64,000 nucleotides of DNA from JACPIA01 sp964655995 (GCA_964655995.1 CAZZPK010000002.1:47391-111390); one strand, 5' to 3'; shown: positions 8,784-16,000, counted from the first letter of the stretch. Translations and numbers: made by a program. Notes: generated by a model not told the origin, from the sequence alone.

Positions 8784-9971
8784 TTACTCTACCACAGGCA
8801 AGCGGGCCAAAGCTACTACTTTTTCCAAAGTGGCGGGGGTGGTGGTGATCACTAAGGTTTGATTGTCGATAAAAGCGTAAAGCAGTTTGGGCTGGCCGTC
8901 GGTGCCGTTTAACACTCGGGCATCGATATTTTTAATAATCAAATCGGTAAATTTGCCAGCCGGCGAAACTGTTTTTAAAGCGGCGACACTCTCGGGAGGG
9001 AAGTAGGGAGCCACCAGCTCGCCTAAAATGCCGGGACCTTGGGCCAGCAGCTGGGCGGCGATATTCTCGTAAGAGTTGATGGTTAGGACAATAAACGGCT
9101 CGGTGCCGGCCGACGTGTGATGGAGGCCGAGCAGCCAATTATTATTTAAAAAGCGGATAAACGGCCGGGGCAAATTGATGTCGAGCGCCTTGTTGACGTC
9201 ACTTAGGCCCAATACCACCTTGGCCTCGAGGGTCTCGCCATTGTCGTCGACTTGAGCCACCACTTTGGTAAAGTATAGGCCGCTTGTGCTGTCGGGCGCG
9301 CCGCCGGCGTTTGTAGCAGTGCGGACTTTGACCTTAAGCGTCTCCAAGCTCTCGCCGGAGGTGGCGATCTCGTATTGATTGTCGGTGGGGAGCAGTAATT
9401 TGACTGTGGCTTTAGGGGGTACGGCTACCGGCGCCACCGGATTTAATCTAAACAGATAGGCAATTACCAGGCCGCCGGCCGCCAATAAGATTAGGGCTAA
9501 GGCGATGACGGCGATGGTGGTATAGGCCTTATGCTCCTCGGTTTTGGACTGAGCACGGCGCAGAGCCTGAGCCTCGAGGGCGATTTTAGCCATCGAGAGT
9601 TTGCGGCTGGCCGCAGCATCCTGGACATCGGTTTTTAAGGTGCGGAGCGAGCTTAAGCTAACACGCGGCTCGCCGCGCAGCTGCTCGGTAAGCGTGGCGG
9701 CCTCGCGGCTTTTGGCTAAGCGCGCCGCCCGGGCGGTCTCGCTCTCGCGAGCGCTGGCCTCCGCCGCCGCTTTAGCTTTGGCCTCTCGCTCGGCCTCGAG
9801 GGCGGCGCGCTTTTTAACCTCCTCCTCATGAATTTTTTGGGCCAACTCCTTTTCTTTAGCCAGGCGCTCGGCCTCGACGCGCTTGGCGCGGCGGGCCGAG
9901 CCCTCCATTGCCAAAATCGCCTCTTGCCGGCGCTTGGCTAATTTGTCGGCTTCATTAAGCTCGTCAGCCAT
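8784..9971 (-). CDS. Single-pass membrane protein with charged N-terminal coiled coil
   Basis: 395 residues. Residues 1-140 are highly charged Ala/Glu/Lys/Arg coiled coil and predicted cytoplasmic. One transmembrane helix follows (about 151-172, IAVIALALILLAAGGLVIAYLF), then an extracytoplasmic domain of about 220 residues with no recognised family. It sits between the 213-residue coiled-coil protein and the DksA-like gene. The architecture resembles pilus or surface assembly accessory proteins, but no function can be assigned. Confidence 0.75.
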   Translation of the reverse strand: MADELNEADKLAKRRQEAILAMEGSARRAKRVEAERLAKEKELAQKIHEEEVKKRAALEAEREAKAKAAAEASARESETARAARLAKSREAATLTEQLRGEPRVSLSSLRTLKTDVQDAAASRKLSMAKIALEAQALRRAQSKTEEHKAYTTIAVIALALILLAAGGLVIAYLFRLNPVAPVAVPPKATVKLLLPTDNQYEIATSGESLETLKVKVRTATNAGGAPDSTSGLYFTKVVAQVDDNGETLEAKVVLGLSDVNKALDINLPRPFIRFLNNNWLLGLHHTSAGTEPFIVLTINSYENIAAQLLAQGPGILGELVAPYFPPESVAALKTVSPAGKFTDLIIKNIDARVLNGTDGQPKLLYAFIDNQTLVITTTPATLEKVVALARLPVVE

Positions 9972-9977
9972 AGATTT

Positions 9978-10619
9978 TTAACTGGCCAATTCCGCCTTAA
10001 TGGCATCAAGTTTGGCCTGCAAGCTCTCCTCCTCATCCAATAATTTTTGATAACTGGCCGTTTGCTCGGCGATTTTAGCCTCGATTTTGGCAATCTCCTC
10101 CTCCAATTTCCATTTTTTATCCTCCCACTCGCGGCGCTTATCCTCTACTTGCCGGCGGCTCTTCTCCACCTCCTGTTTGGGGCCGGGCAAGGCGGTCTCG
10201 GTCTCCTGTTTTTCCAAAGCGGCTTCCTCGGCCTCAATTTTGCTCTCCTCTTCGATAATCGGTGCCAACTTTTGTTTGATAGCATCGCGCTCGTCGTCGA
10301 GCTTGACCCAGGCGAGCTCCAACTTTTCCTTTTCTTTAGCGATGACGGCTAATTTTTTCTCAATCTCATGGCTCTCCTCTTTGATCTCCCGCTCATGCAT
10401 GGCGCGCTCGATTTTGGCCGCGCGCTCCGGGCCGGCCAGCGCCTTTTTAGCCTCAGTTAACTTATCCTCGGGTTTATCACTTTCAGGCTCCGGTTTGAGC
10501 GCCGCCGCCGCGGCCGGCGCCGGCTCCGCCACTTTAACCTCAGGCACGTCCGAGTAGTCCGGGACACCGGCCGGCGCCGGCGCTTGGTTGTTAGCCGGAT
10601 TAATGTCAGCTTGTTGCAT
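9978..10619 (-). CDS. Long coiled-coil protein
   Basis: 213 residues. A Pro/Ala-rich N-terminus (about 50 residues) is followed by almost continuous Glu/Lys coiled coil to the end. First gene of the operon leading to comM. The promoter is TGCTATAAT with the -10 at 10629-10634 (minus), 9 bases before the ATG, so the mRNA would be nearly leaderless. No enzymatic motif is present, so a structural role with the next, membrane-anchored coiled-coil protein is plausible (inference). Confidence 0.75.
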   Translation of the reverse strand: MQQADINPANNQAPAPAGVPDYSDVPEVKVAEPAPAAAAALKPEPESDKPEDKLTEAKKALAGPERAAKIERAMHEREIKEESHEIEKKLAVIAKEKEKLELAWVKLDDERDAIKQKLAPIIEEESKIEAEEAALEKQETETALPGPKQEVEKSRRQVEDKRREWEDKKWKLEEEIAKIEAKIAEQTASYQKLLDEEESLQAKLDAIKAELAS

Positions 10620-10666
10620 AGTGTTTTAATTATAGCAAAAAATTGAACGCTATTTGAAATTAGGAA

Positions 10667-10714
10667 AACAAAAACCGCCGAGGCGACGCGGTTTGATACC
10701 GGTACGCCTCGGCG
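10667..10714 (-). terminator. Intrinsic terminator for 10715-10996
   Basis: A 10-bp stem (CGCCGAGGCG with its complement) directly follows the stop codon and is followed on the minus strand by a T-rich tract (TTTTTGTTTT). Confidence 0.75.
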
Positions 10715-10996
10715 TTACAAGATTTTTAGGAGGTCGTTGATGCTGAAATTGGCCGTTTGCTCCTCGGCCGCCAGTAACTGGTCGATCTCCCCTTTTGTTT
10801 TGTGATAGGCGGCCAATAAAGCCTTGGCCTGGCTGGCAAAATTATCGGCCTGCGTTGATTGGCCGACCAGACGCAAGCCGGCCTCCAGAGAGAGACAACC
10901 TTTGTGCTGCAAAGCCAAACCGGCCAAATCATTAAACAGCCGCCAGAGCTTGCCGTCGCCGGTGGCGGCCAAGTAGCGGAGCTCCACGACGTTCAT
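10715..10996 (-). CDS. Small hypothetical protein with a perfect Shine-Dalgarno
   Basis: 93 residues, predicted all-helical, no recognised domain. I start it at 10996 (MNVVELRYLAATG) because AAGGAGGTGAGGAGG, a near-perfect anti-SD complement, precedes that ATG. It is a monocistronic unit ending in a terminator. The strong SD contrasts with the SD-less housekeeping genes around it. Confidence 0.7.
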   Translation of the reverse strand: MNVVELRYLAATGDGKLWRLFNDLAGLALQHKGCLSLEAGLRLVGQSTQADNFASQAKALLAAYHKTKGEIDQLLAAEEQTANFSINDLLKIL

Positions 10997-11073
10997 CCTC
11001 CTCACCTCCTTTCTCCGGCTCATAGTCTACTCCTGTTTACTTATCAAAAGCAAGCTCCTATACTTAATCTTAT

Positions 11074-11460
11074 ATGGGCATGGAATCATTTAAAAAAGTT
11101 AGTTCGCCAGAGGAGGCGCCTTCCCCTCTGATGGGTTATTGGCGGCGCTTAGGTTTTCCGGGTAATCCGCCCAAAGCTGGGTCGGTGGCGGAAAAACGTT
11201 TACTTGAGCGGTGTCAGAGTTATACGGAGCTAGTTTTGTCTGGTAAAAATAGAGTAAGCGGCAGTGAGGATGAGCGCCGCCGTCTCCATAATGAGATTGC
11301 GGTGATGATTTTTGGCAAAACTCGTAATGAAATGCCTTACGATTTAGCCGAGAAGATCTCCGATTTTGCCTCCCTGGCCACCACTGGCGAGACTTTGCAA
11401 CAAGCCTTTGCTAGTCTGGAGCGGTCTCGTCTGGAGCGAGCTCAAGATGAGGATTATTGA
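11074..11460 (+). CDS. Hypothetical protein, 128 aa
   Basis: 128 residues, hydrophilic, with Arg/Glu-rich helices near the C-terminus. No family is recognised. Promoter: a TTTACT-like -35 near 11037 and TATACT at 11059-11064, which ends 9 bases before the ATG, so it is probably leaderless. It converges with 11479-11739 across a shared hairpin. Confidence 0.6.
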   Translation: MGMESFKKVSSPEEAPSPLMGYWRRLGFPGNPPKAGSVAEKRLLERCQSYTELVLSGKNRVSGSEDERRRLHNEIAVMIFGKTRNEMPYDLAEKISDFASLATTGETLQQAFASLERSRLERAQDEDY

Positions 11461-11464
11461 TTAA

Positions 11465-11498
11465 GAAAGGCCGCCTGGTCATTTTGACCGGCGGCCTG
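11465..11498. terminator. Convergent hairpin between 11460 and 11479
   Basis: The inverted repeat GGCCGCC...GGCGGCC overlaps the last codons of the minus-strand gene. The T-rich tract lies on the minus strand (CCTTTCTT), so it terminates that gene better than the plus-strand one. Confidence 0.6.
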
Positions 11499-11739
11499 AT
11501 TCAGGATTAATTTTATGGCCAGTGATGGCCACAAAATTCATCCCGTCGTACCTTACTCTTTGGACCCAGTCCTTGTTGTCACTTGGCTCGTTTAGCCTGA
11601 TGACAGTGGCATGGGCACGGAGTAAGATCTCCAATTCCTCTGGGGTGGCAAAATAATCGCTCTTTGCACCCCAGTCCCGTCGATTACGCTTGGCAATTTG
11701 CTCGGCTTGCGACGGGGCTAATTTGACGACATTCTTCAA
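11479..11739 (-). CDS. Small hypothetical protein, TTG start
   Basis: 86 residues, basic N-terminus (SQAEQIAKRNRRDWG). No family recognised. TTG at 11739 is chosen as start because AAAGGAGG lies 8 bases upstream and no ATG is suitably placed. The last codons lie inside the convergent terminator stem. Confidence 0.6.
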   Translation of the reverse strand: MKNVVKLAPSQAEQIAKRNRRDWGAKSDYFATPEELEILLRAHATVIRLNEPSDNKDWVQRVRYDGMNFVAITGHKINPESGRRSK

Positions 11740-11798
11740 CTAACTCGCCTCCTTTCTTGGGCTTTATAATAACTAACATTAAGTTGACATCTTGTCAA

Positions 11799-12323
11799 CT
11801 AATTCTGCTTTTTGCCGCTGGAGAGCAGGTATTTGCGCGGGTTGTCGTCCAAGTTCATAAAGTCGTCTACTGCCTCTTTGAGTTTGGACGAAGTGCTTTT
11901 GCCAAAGGAGATCGCTTCCACTTGGCAGCCCATGTGATCTTGTAAGTACTCTACGAGGGGGACAAAGTCGCCATCACCGGACACCAAAATAACGGCGTCG
12001 AGTTTGGGCGCGAGCTTTACCGCGTCCATGGCGAGGCCCACGTCCCAGTCGGCCTTTTTGGCACCGCCGGCAAAGACTTGGAGATCTTTGGTTTTGACCT
12101 CGATGCCCATTTTGCCCAAGGCCTCAAAAAAGTTCTTCTCATCCCCGCTCTCGGTGGTGACGACGTAAGCGCGGGCGCGGATCAAGTTGCGGCCGGCGAC
12201 GGCATCCTTCATAATCGCGCCAAAGTTGACGCGGGCGTGATAAAGGTTTTTGGCGCAGTGGTATAAATTTTGGGTGTCGATAAAAACGCCGACCCGCTGG
12301 CCCTTGTGTTTGATGATTGCCAT
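11799..12323 (-). CDS. NYN-domain (LabA/DUF88-like) putative ribonuclease
   Basis: 174 residues forming a PIN-like NYN domain: acidic residues in VFIDTQNLY (N-terminal strand), DWDVGLAMDA and VSGDGDFVPLVEYL (C-terminal strand). Family members are metal-dependent RNases of RNA processing or decay. The start is 19 bases after the rpsO stop on the same strand, so the two are likely cotranscribed, giving an RNA-processing context. The RNA substrate is unknown. Confidence 0.85.
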   Translation of the reverse strand: MAIIKHKGQRVGVFIDTQNLYHCAKNLYHARVNFGAIMKDAVAGRNLIRARAYVVTTESGDEKNFFEALGKMGIEVKTKDLQVFAGGAKKADWDVGLAMDAVKLAPKLDAVILVSGDGDFVPLVEYLQDHMGCQVEAISFGKSTSSKLKEAVDDFMNLDDNPRKYLLSSGKKQN

Positions 12324-12342
12324 ATCTAAATTTTAGAGCTAA

Positions 12343-12585
12343 TTATTTAGCCGCTTCAGCTTTCTTCTTTTTAGCTTCGAGATACTTCTCGTGAGCGCGG
12401 CGCTCGGAGACTAGTTTGAGCAAACCGCGGCGCGAGTGATTATCTTTGGCATGCTTTTTTAAATGCGAGGCGAGCTCGTTGATCCGCTCGGTTAAGAGCG
12501 CAATCTGGACCTGGGAAGAGCCCGTGTCTTTGGTATGACGGGCGGTCTTTTTGATAATTGACTGTTTCTTCTTGGTCGAAAGCAT
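12343..12585 (-). CDS. rpsO: 30S ribosomal protein S15
   Basis: 80 residues, matching S15 throughout (TGSSQVQIALLTERINELASHL, then DNHSRRGLLKLVSERR). It binds the central domain of 16S rRNA early in small-subunit assembly. A CATACT -10 box at 12592-12597 (minus) ends 6 bases before the ATG, so no leader for the usual S15 autoregulatory mRNA structure exists here. The C-terminus is Lys/Ala-rich. Confidence 0.95.
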   Translation of the reverse strand: MLSTKKKQSIIKKTARHTKDTGSSQVQIALLTERINELASHLKKHAKDNHSRRGLLKLVSERRAHEKYLEAKKKKAEAAK

Positions 12586-12622
12586 GTTTTAAGTATGAAA
12601 ACCGTTGCGATTAATAAAGGTT

Positions 12623-12652
12623 TATAAAAAACGGTGCATCGCTGCACCGTTT
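12623..12652 (-). terminator. Terminator after the HAD gene
   Basis: A perfect 10-bp stem with a 4-base loop is followed on the minus strand by TTTTTT. It ends the long minus-strand unit that starts near 15994. Confidence 0.8.
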
Positions 12653-12680
12653 CAATACTAGCACAAAGCCCCCCTTTTTG

Positions 12681-13331
12681 TCAATTGATGGGTAAGTTGG
12701 CCATTACCAGTTCGGCTAAGTGATGGGCGAGCTCCACATGACTCTCGACCAACTTATGGCAGAGGGGTTGTAGTTGCTCGCGGGTGGAAAATTGGCTGGT
12801 AATGGCTACTTGATGGCCAATGCAAGCTTCTCTCCCGCAGCGCAAGTCGCGCGCCGTGTCGGTCACAAAGAGACAGTCGCCTACCGCCACATTATGATGA
12901 ATACAGAGCGTAATCATCTTAAAGTGCTTACGCTCAGTGCTGTGGATACCGTCAATTAAGTGCCTAAGATCAGCTTGCACAATCTTGCGCTCGGTTAGTG
13001 TGATCGAGCCGGCACTGATGAGGTAAATCGGTATCCCCTCACCTTTTAACAAACCGAGTATTGCCTCGGCACCGTTAAAGGGTCGACAGAGCTTGAGTTG
13101 GCCCAAAAAGTACGACTCGAGGATCGGGTCATGGATGTGGGGCTCATAGTTTACTCCCCACTCGCGGACCGCGTCCTCCCAGTGCGGCAAGAGTAGACCC
13201 TCGCGGAACTCCTCAGGCGTGATAGTTCGGCCGCCAAATTGTTGTAAAAATTGATTGGTCGCCGCCCAAATTGACTCATACGAGTCGATAATGACCCCAT
13301 CAACATCAAAAAATGCCAGTTTTATACCCAT
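12681..13331 (-). CDS. HAD-family hydrolase (phosphoglycolate phosphatase-like)
   Basis: 216 residues. HAD motif I is FFDVDGVIIDS (nucleophile Asp), motif II lies around YLISAGS, and motif IV is LFVTDTARDLRCGREA. A helical cap lies between residues about 18 and 90. Family members hydrolyse small phosphoesters; the substrate cannot be told. The ATG overlaps the preceding 52-residue gene by several bases, so it is the last cistron of the minus-strand unit starting near 15994. Confidence 0.85.
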   Translation of the reverse strand: MGIKLAFFDVDGVIIDSYESIWAATNQFLQQFGGRTITPEEFREGLLLPHWEDAVREWGVNYEPHIHDPILESYFLGQLKLCRPFNGAEAILGLLKGEGIPIYLISAGSITLTERKIVQADLRHLIDGIHSTERKHFKMITLCIHHNVAVGDCLFVTDTARDLRCGREACIGHQVAITSQFSTREQLQPLCHKLVESHVELAHHLAELVMANLPIN

Positions 13332-13480
13332 GCACCTTCTCCCTCCTCGGTTTTGTAGAACTGCTCCAAGTCCATTTCTACCACATCACTCCCCAAAAGT
13401 CGATCAAACAAAAAAGCCCCGACGTTGGTGATCTGCGTAGACAGATACCAAGTCGAGGCGGTGAATGTGTGGGGAGTCAT
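13322..13480 (-). CDS. Small protein, 52 aa, translationally coupled
   Basis: 52 residues (starts MTPHTFTASTWYLSTQITNV). It is supported by GGAGGAGGT directly before the ATG, an ATGA overlap with the stop of the 80-residue membrane protein upstream, and an overlap with the HAD start downstream. The middle of the frame contains a strong hairpin followed by T6, a terminator-like element inside the coding region. No family recognised. Confidence 0.6.
   Translation of the reverse strand: MTPHTFTASTWYLSTQITNVGAFLFDRLLGSDVVEMDLEQFYKTEEGEGAWV
13409..13458 (-). terminator. Terminator-like hairpin inside a coding frame
   Basis: A long near-perfect stem (CCCCGACGTTGGTGATCTG side against ACAGATACCAAGTCGAGG on the plus strand) is followed on the minus strand by CTTTTTTG. 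It lies within the 52-residue gene and upstream of the HAD gene, so it would attenuate the distal cistron unless antiterminated or unfolded by ribosomes. Confidence 0.6.
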
Positions 13481-13719
13481 TTTTTACCTCCTCCCCTAAA
13501 GAGGCCGCGGACCATCACGCCGATACCGATTAGCACGATGGCCAACGGGAGAAAGGCGTTGACCACCGCGAAGACCGCGTTGGTCGTCCGGGCCAGGAGC
13601 TCGCGTCCCAAGCTCGGGTCCACTACCATCGCCATCACCAGTACTACGACGGCGGTGACGATGAGCCTCTCGGGCGTACCGGCGACCAAGCGCCCAAGGC
13701 GCGAAAACCAGCTATTCAT
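13477..13719 (-). CDS. Small two-TM membrane protein
   Basis: 80 residues with two hydrophobic helices (about 20-34 and 47-70) and a Gly/Lys tail. Preceded by AAAAGGGG and a full copy of the repeated leader cassette. It overlaps the next gene by ATGA. Its size and topology resemble holins or small pilus/secretion subunits, but nothing identifies it. Confidence 0.65.
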   Translation of the reverse strand: MNSWFSRLGRLVAGTPERLIVTAVVVLVMAMVVDPSLGRELLARTTNAVFAVVNAFLPLAIVLIGIGVMVRGLFRGGGKK

Positions 13720-13725
13720 TTTATT

Positions 13726-13819
13726 CCCCTTTTTAGTTAAAGACCAAATCTATTTTGAAAGCTCAAGCCAATCTCAAGCCCTCAAAAACGATGCCAAGTT
13801 TTGTTATCCAGACTTGGCG
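13726..13819 (-). repeat. Repeated leader cassette, copy R1
   Basis: On the minus strand: a hairpin (CCAAGTC...AACTTGG), a conserved GAGATTGGCT, then CAAAATAGATTTGGTCTTT (boxA-like) and AAAAAGGGG (SD), ending 6 bases before the ATG at 13719. About 90 bases are shared with R3 and R4. An in-frame stop in this copy argues against it being coding. Confidence 0.8.
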
Positions 13820-13835
13820 AAACTGGCAAGGTGGA

Positions 13836-14483
13836 TTAATTTTTCTTGGTAATCAAGAGTTGGAGGAGAGAATTGTCTCCTCTCTCCAATTCCGGTCCCG
13901 GATCTTGGAGCCACCATGCTTGTGGCGGCAATTCCTTGACCGCGGCCTGGCGTATGCCGTCTAAGACGGATCGACAGACCAGTGTGGCCTCCGGCATTTT
14001 GCCAAAGGCTTGGTCGAGCCTCTCGAGTCGACCTTGGGCCGAACCCAAAGCGTGGGCAAGCTCCTGCTCAAACTTTTTGGTTATGAGCGGGAAACTGACG
14101 CGTTCGGCGAGGTAAAGTACCAAGCCGAAATCGTCCCGGCGCAAGAGCGCCAATTCGATCGCTGTGAGGTCGTCCTCGTCGAGATCCTCCTCCTTCGCCA
14201 ACTGTGTTAGCTTGGCGATAAGATCTTCGACAACGATGGCTTGGACGGCCATCGTGATGAGGACGCGTTTTTTCTCCTGACGCAATCCCATCACCGCCTT
14301 CAAAACCGCTTCATCGCCGGTGTAGCGATACAGTTTAGCTGTATGCTCCAGTAGGCGGAAAGCGAGCTCCGGTGTCGGCGAGGTCCTCGTCTCCATCAAC
14401 TCCTCAAAGGCCGAAAGGCCCTCGTGAGCGTGGAACTCGATCAAAGACTTCTTAATTTCTTGGAACGTTTGGTTCGTGCTCAT
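13836..14483 (-). CDS. Hypothetical alpha-helical protein, 215 aa
   Basis: 215 residues, almost entirely helical with Leu/Glu-rich repeats (for example ELAFRLLEHTAKLYRYTGDEAVLKAVMGL), reminiscent of helical-repeat proteins. No family recognised. I start it at 14483 (MSTNQTFQEI) because AAAAAGGGG precedes this ATG and a hammerhead ribozyme occupies the upstream sequence; a longer frame would read through the ribozyme. Confidence 0.7.
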   Translation of the reverse strand: MSTNQTFQEIKKSLIEFHAHEGLSAFEELMETRTSPTPELAFRLLEHTAKLYRYTGDEAVLKAVMGLRQEKKRVLITMAVQAIVVEDLIAKLTQLAKEEDLDEDDLTAIELALLRRDDFGLVLYLAERVSFPLITKKFEQELAHALGSAQGRLERLDQAFGKMPEATLVCRSVLDGIRQAAVKELPPQAWWLQDPGPELERGDNSLLQLLITKKN

Positions 14484-14490
14484 GACACAA

Positions 14491-14519
14491 CCCCTTTTTG
14501 TTTTTTGAAAGACCAAGCT
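14491..14519 (-). repeat. Repeated leader cassette, 3' part only, copy R2
   Basis: Minus strand: TTGGTCTTTC followed by an A-rich stretch and AAAAAGGGG, the boxA-like and SD end of the cassette. The proximal part of the cassette is replaced by the hammerhead ribozyme. Confidence 0.7.
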
Positions 14520-14578
14520 GTTTCGTCTTGCCAGCCTTAGGCTGGAAGTCTCATCAGTCCGCCTTGGGCGGAGACAGC
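14517..14578 (-). ncRNA. Type III hammerhead ribozyme HHR1
   Basis: Complete catalytic core on the minus strand. Stem III GCTGT/ACAGC is open-ended; the cleavage triplet is GUC with C17 at 14573; stem I TCCGCC/GGCGGA has a CAA loop; the core is CTGATGA (14557-14551); stem II starts G10.1 and ends C11.1 (one A-A mismatch, one bulged C); then GAA and A15.1. Predicted cleavage is between 14573 and 14572. Its 3' end overlaps the boxA/SD end of the leader, 34 bases before the start of the 215-residue gene. Established knowledge: CUGANGA...GAA plus NUH defines the fold. Confidence 0.9.
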
Positions 14579-14664
14579 ACACGTACCACTTTGATACGTG
14601 ACCTAATCTTCGGATTAGGATTTCGAGATGTTCTGTTGCCAGGCCTCTCGTAAGCCCCGCCGGT
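14579..14664 (-). ncRNA. Structured spacer upstream of HHR1
   Basis: Two clear hairpins: CCTAATCCGAAGATTAGG, and CACGTAT...GTACGTG abutting ribozyme stem III. A CCTGGCAACAGAA segment is shared with the leader of the gene at 15566. No coding frame is supported. Confidence 0.55.
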
Positions 14665-14946
14665 TCAGTCGTGATCTGGTGGCATCTTGGTTTGGTCAAA
14701 CTCTTCAATTTCAGACCAAGAATTTAGTCCAGACACATCCTTACCTGTTAGCTCATATGAGCAACGGTACACCGTCCCATCTTTGGTTCCGACAAAGAAT
14801 TCGTGTGTTGAATTTACTCTAACACCCCAAAATTCAATGCCATCACGTATGATAGGTGACTTAATAGTAAATCTACGGGATTTACTATATTCGGTGTGCC
14901 ATATCATTATGAGCTCGCGCATATGCTCCGGCGTCATCCCATCCAT
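14665..14946 (-). CDS. Hypothetical protein, 93 aa
   Basis: 93 residues, mixed alpha/beta (RDGIEFWGVRVNSTHEFFVGTKDGTVYRC). No recognised family. The start at 14946 is set by AAAGGGGTGAG at the end of leader cassette R3. A longer in-frame reading translates the repeat itself and is rejected. Confidence 0.65.
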   Translation of the reverse strand: MDGMTPEHMRELIMIWHTEYSKSRRFTIKSPIIRDGIEFWGVRVNSTHEFFVGTKDGTVYRCSYELTGKDVSGLNSWSEIEEFDQTKMPPDHD

Positions 14947-14951
14947 ACTCA

Positions 14952-15041
14952 CCCCTTTTTTTGAAAGACCAAATCTATTTTGGAAAAACGAGCCAATCTC
15001 ATTCTCCCAAAAAGGATGCCGAGTTTTGTCCAGACTCGGCG
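14952..15041 (-). repeat. Repeated leader cassette, copy R3
   Basis: Same order as R1: hairpin CCGAGTC...ACTCGG, ATCCTTTTTGGG, GAGATTGGCTCG, CAAAATAGATTTGGTCTTTC and AAAAAGGGG just before the ATG at 14946. The hairpin arm differs from R1 and R4 (CGAG for CAAG) with a matching change on the other arm, so pairing is kept. Confidence 0.85.
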
Positions 15042-15249
15042 GAACTGGGTTGCTTGTGCCTGCTTTTTCTGCAGACTGGCGTATTAGCGCCATTGCCGTT
15101 TGGGATTGCCACTTTGCAGTAGTGCTCCCGAGCTGGCCAAGCTTATTGTCGACAAGTGTCGACGCCCTCTCCTTTGTCGGCGGTGGGCGATACCTCTCCT
15201 TAGGATCCTAGGATATCCGTAAGGAACTTTCCCCTCGGGCTGCAAGCAA
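15042..15249 (-). ncRNA. Structured intercistronic RNA
   Basis: Between the 84-residue gene and cassette R3. Long-range pairs GTTGCTTG/CAAGCAAC (about 15240 and 15050) and CCCGAG/CTCGGG enclose a local hairpin GTCGACACTTGTCGAC. Two SD-like AAGGAGAGG runs have no ATG behind them. No gene is supported. Confidence 0.5.
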
Positions 15250-15311
15250 CTACAACCTGGGTACTTTCGTATTTGGTGCTGGAGTCAATGGTGGCTCCAG
15301 GCCGAGTGCCG

Positions 15312-15566
15312 CTAACTGCGCGGCCTCCTCGGCGGTGAGTGGGGCGATGGTGGCGGGGCCAACCTTTCCGCCGGCTGGTCGGCTAGTCGCCTCCGGGATG
15401 ATATCATCATCTCTCTGTCCCATTCTTCTGCTCTCCTTCTCCGGTGAAATTCGATCTCCTCCTTCGTCGGTGGGAAGATCATTTGGAACAACAAAATTAG
15501 ACAAAATATTCCGTTGAGAAAAAGGCTTCCCAACAACAGCCACCCTAACTCTTCAGTAAGAGTCAT
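15312..15566 (-). CDS. Small membrane protein, possibly frameshifted
   Basis: 84 residues: one transmembrane helix (about 8-30, LGWLLLGSLFLNGIFCLILLFQM) then a charged segment. The start follows the SD of cassette R4. The last 25 residues are Pro/Arg low-complexity, while another frame from about 15410 to 15250 gives a more natural tail (GPATIAPLTAEEAAQLAALG). The true product is probably this N-terminus joined to the other frame near 15410, through an indel in the DNA, an assembly error or a programmed shift. Confidence 0.55.
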   Translation of the reverse strand: MTLTEELGWLLLGSLFLNGIFCLILLFQMIFPPTKEEIEFHRRRRAEEWDREMMISSRRRLADQPAERLAPPPSPHSPPRRPRS

Positions 15567-15573
15567 TTTTAAT

Positions 15574-15663
15574 CCCCTTTTTTGAAAGATCAAATCTATT
15601 TTGGAAAAACGAGCCAATCTCGCTTCCCCAAAAAGGATGCCAAGTAATTCCCCCGACTTGGCG
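15574..15663 (-). repeat. Repeated leader cassette, copy R4
   Basis: Same elements as R1 and R3: hairpin CCAAGTCGG...ACTTGG, GAGATTGGCTCG, AGATTTGATCTTTC and AAAAGGGG before the ATG at 15566. R3 and R4 are nearly identical over the central 50 bases. Confidence 0.85.
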
Positions 15664-15745
15664 AGCGGTAACTTTTTCTGTTGCCAGGCGGTCAAGCCCC
15701 GGGATGCTAGCGAGTCGACAGGACTCTCTCCCAGAGATCCGTCTC

Positions 15746-15916
15746 CTAACGGCGCGTGCCGACGGGATTGACGAGAATCCATTGCTCGAAAGCAATTTGA
15801 TTCGGATCAATTTCCGCCAGCATGCGACCGTCAGGGGCAAAACCGTTCTCCTTAAGGAGGCGGTCTGCCAGGATCTGAGCATTTGAGGTGCTCAAACCTT
15901 TACTGACCTGTCCCAT
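15746..15916 (-). CDS. Small protein, 56 aa, first cistron of the unit
   Basis: 56 residues (MGQVSKGLSTSNAQILADRL...), with amphipathic helix composition and a natural-looking C-terminus ending at a TAG. It is preceded by the promoter at 16001-16028. Its start codon lies inside a long hairpin (15905-15969) that could mask initiation. A longer frame on the same strand (15553-15882) reads through cassette R4 and looks spurious. No family recognised. Confidence 0.5.
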   Translation of the reverse strand: MGQVSKGLSTSNAQILADRLLKENGFAPDGRMLAEIDPNQIAFEQWILVNPVGTRR

Positions 15917-15969
15917 TCATGGCCGCCAGTGATATTTTACTGGACTGGAGGCCGTGAGCGGGGCAGGTC
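15905..15969 (-). promoter_or_regulatory. 5' hairpin masking the first start codon
   Basis: GACCTG...CAGGTC at the base, then GGCC/GGCC and CCAGT/ACTGG arms. The ATG at 15916 lies in the descending arm. Placed about 25 bases after the predicted transcription start. Confidence 0.55.
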
Positions 15970-16000
15970 GTAATCGCTAATCTCAAAGTATCTGCTGGTC

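Noticed and set aside
14484..14708. 75-residue extension of the 215-residue protein
   Set aside because: It would be encoded by the hammerhead and hairpins; SD and boxA-like sequences support the start at 14483.
14947..15093. N-terminal extension reading cassette R3 as protein (HPFW...SKKG)
   Set aside because: The same frame in R4 continues into a nonsense C-terminus and R1 has stops; the conserved feature is RNA plus SD.
15250..15543. Separate 97-residue gene
   Set aside because: It has no SD of its own and overlaps the TM gene; only its C-terminal part looks real, so I treat it as the other side of a frameshift.
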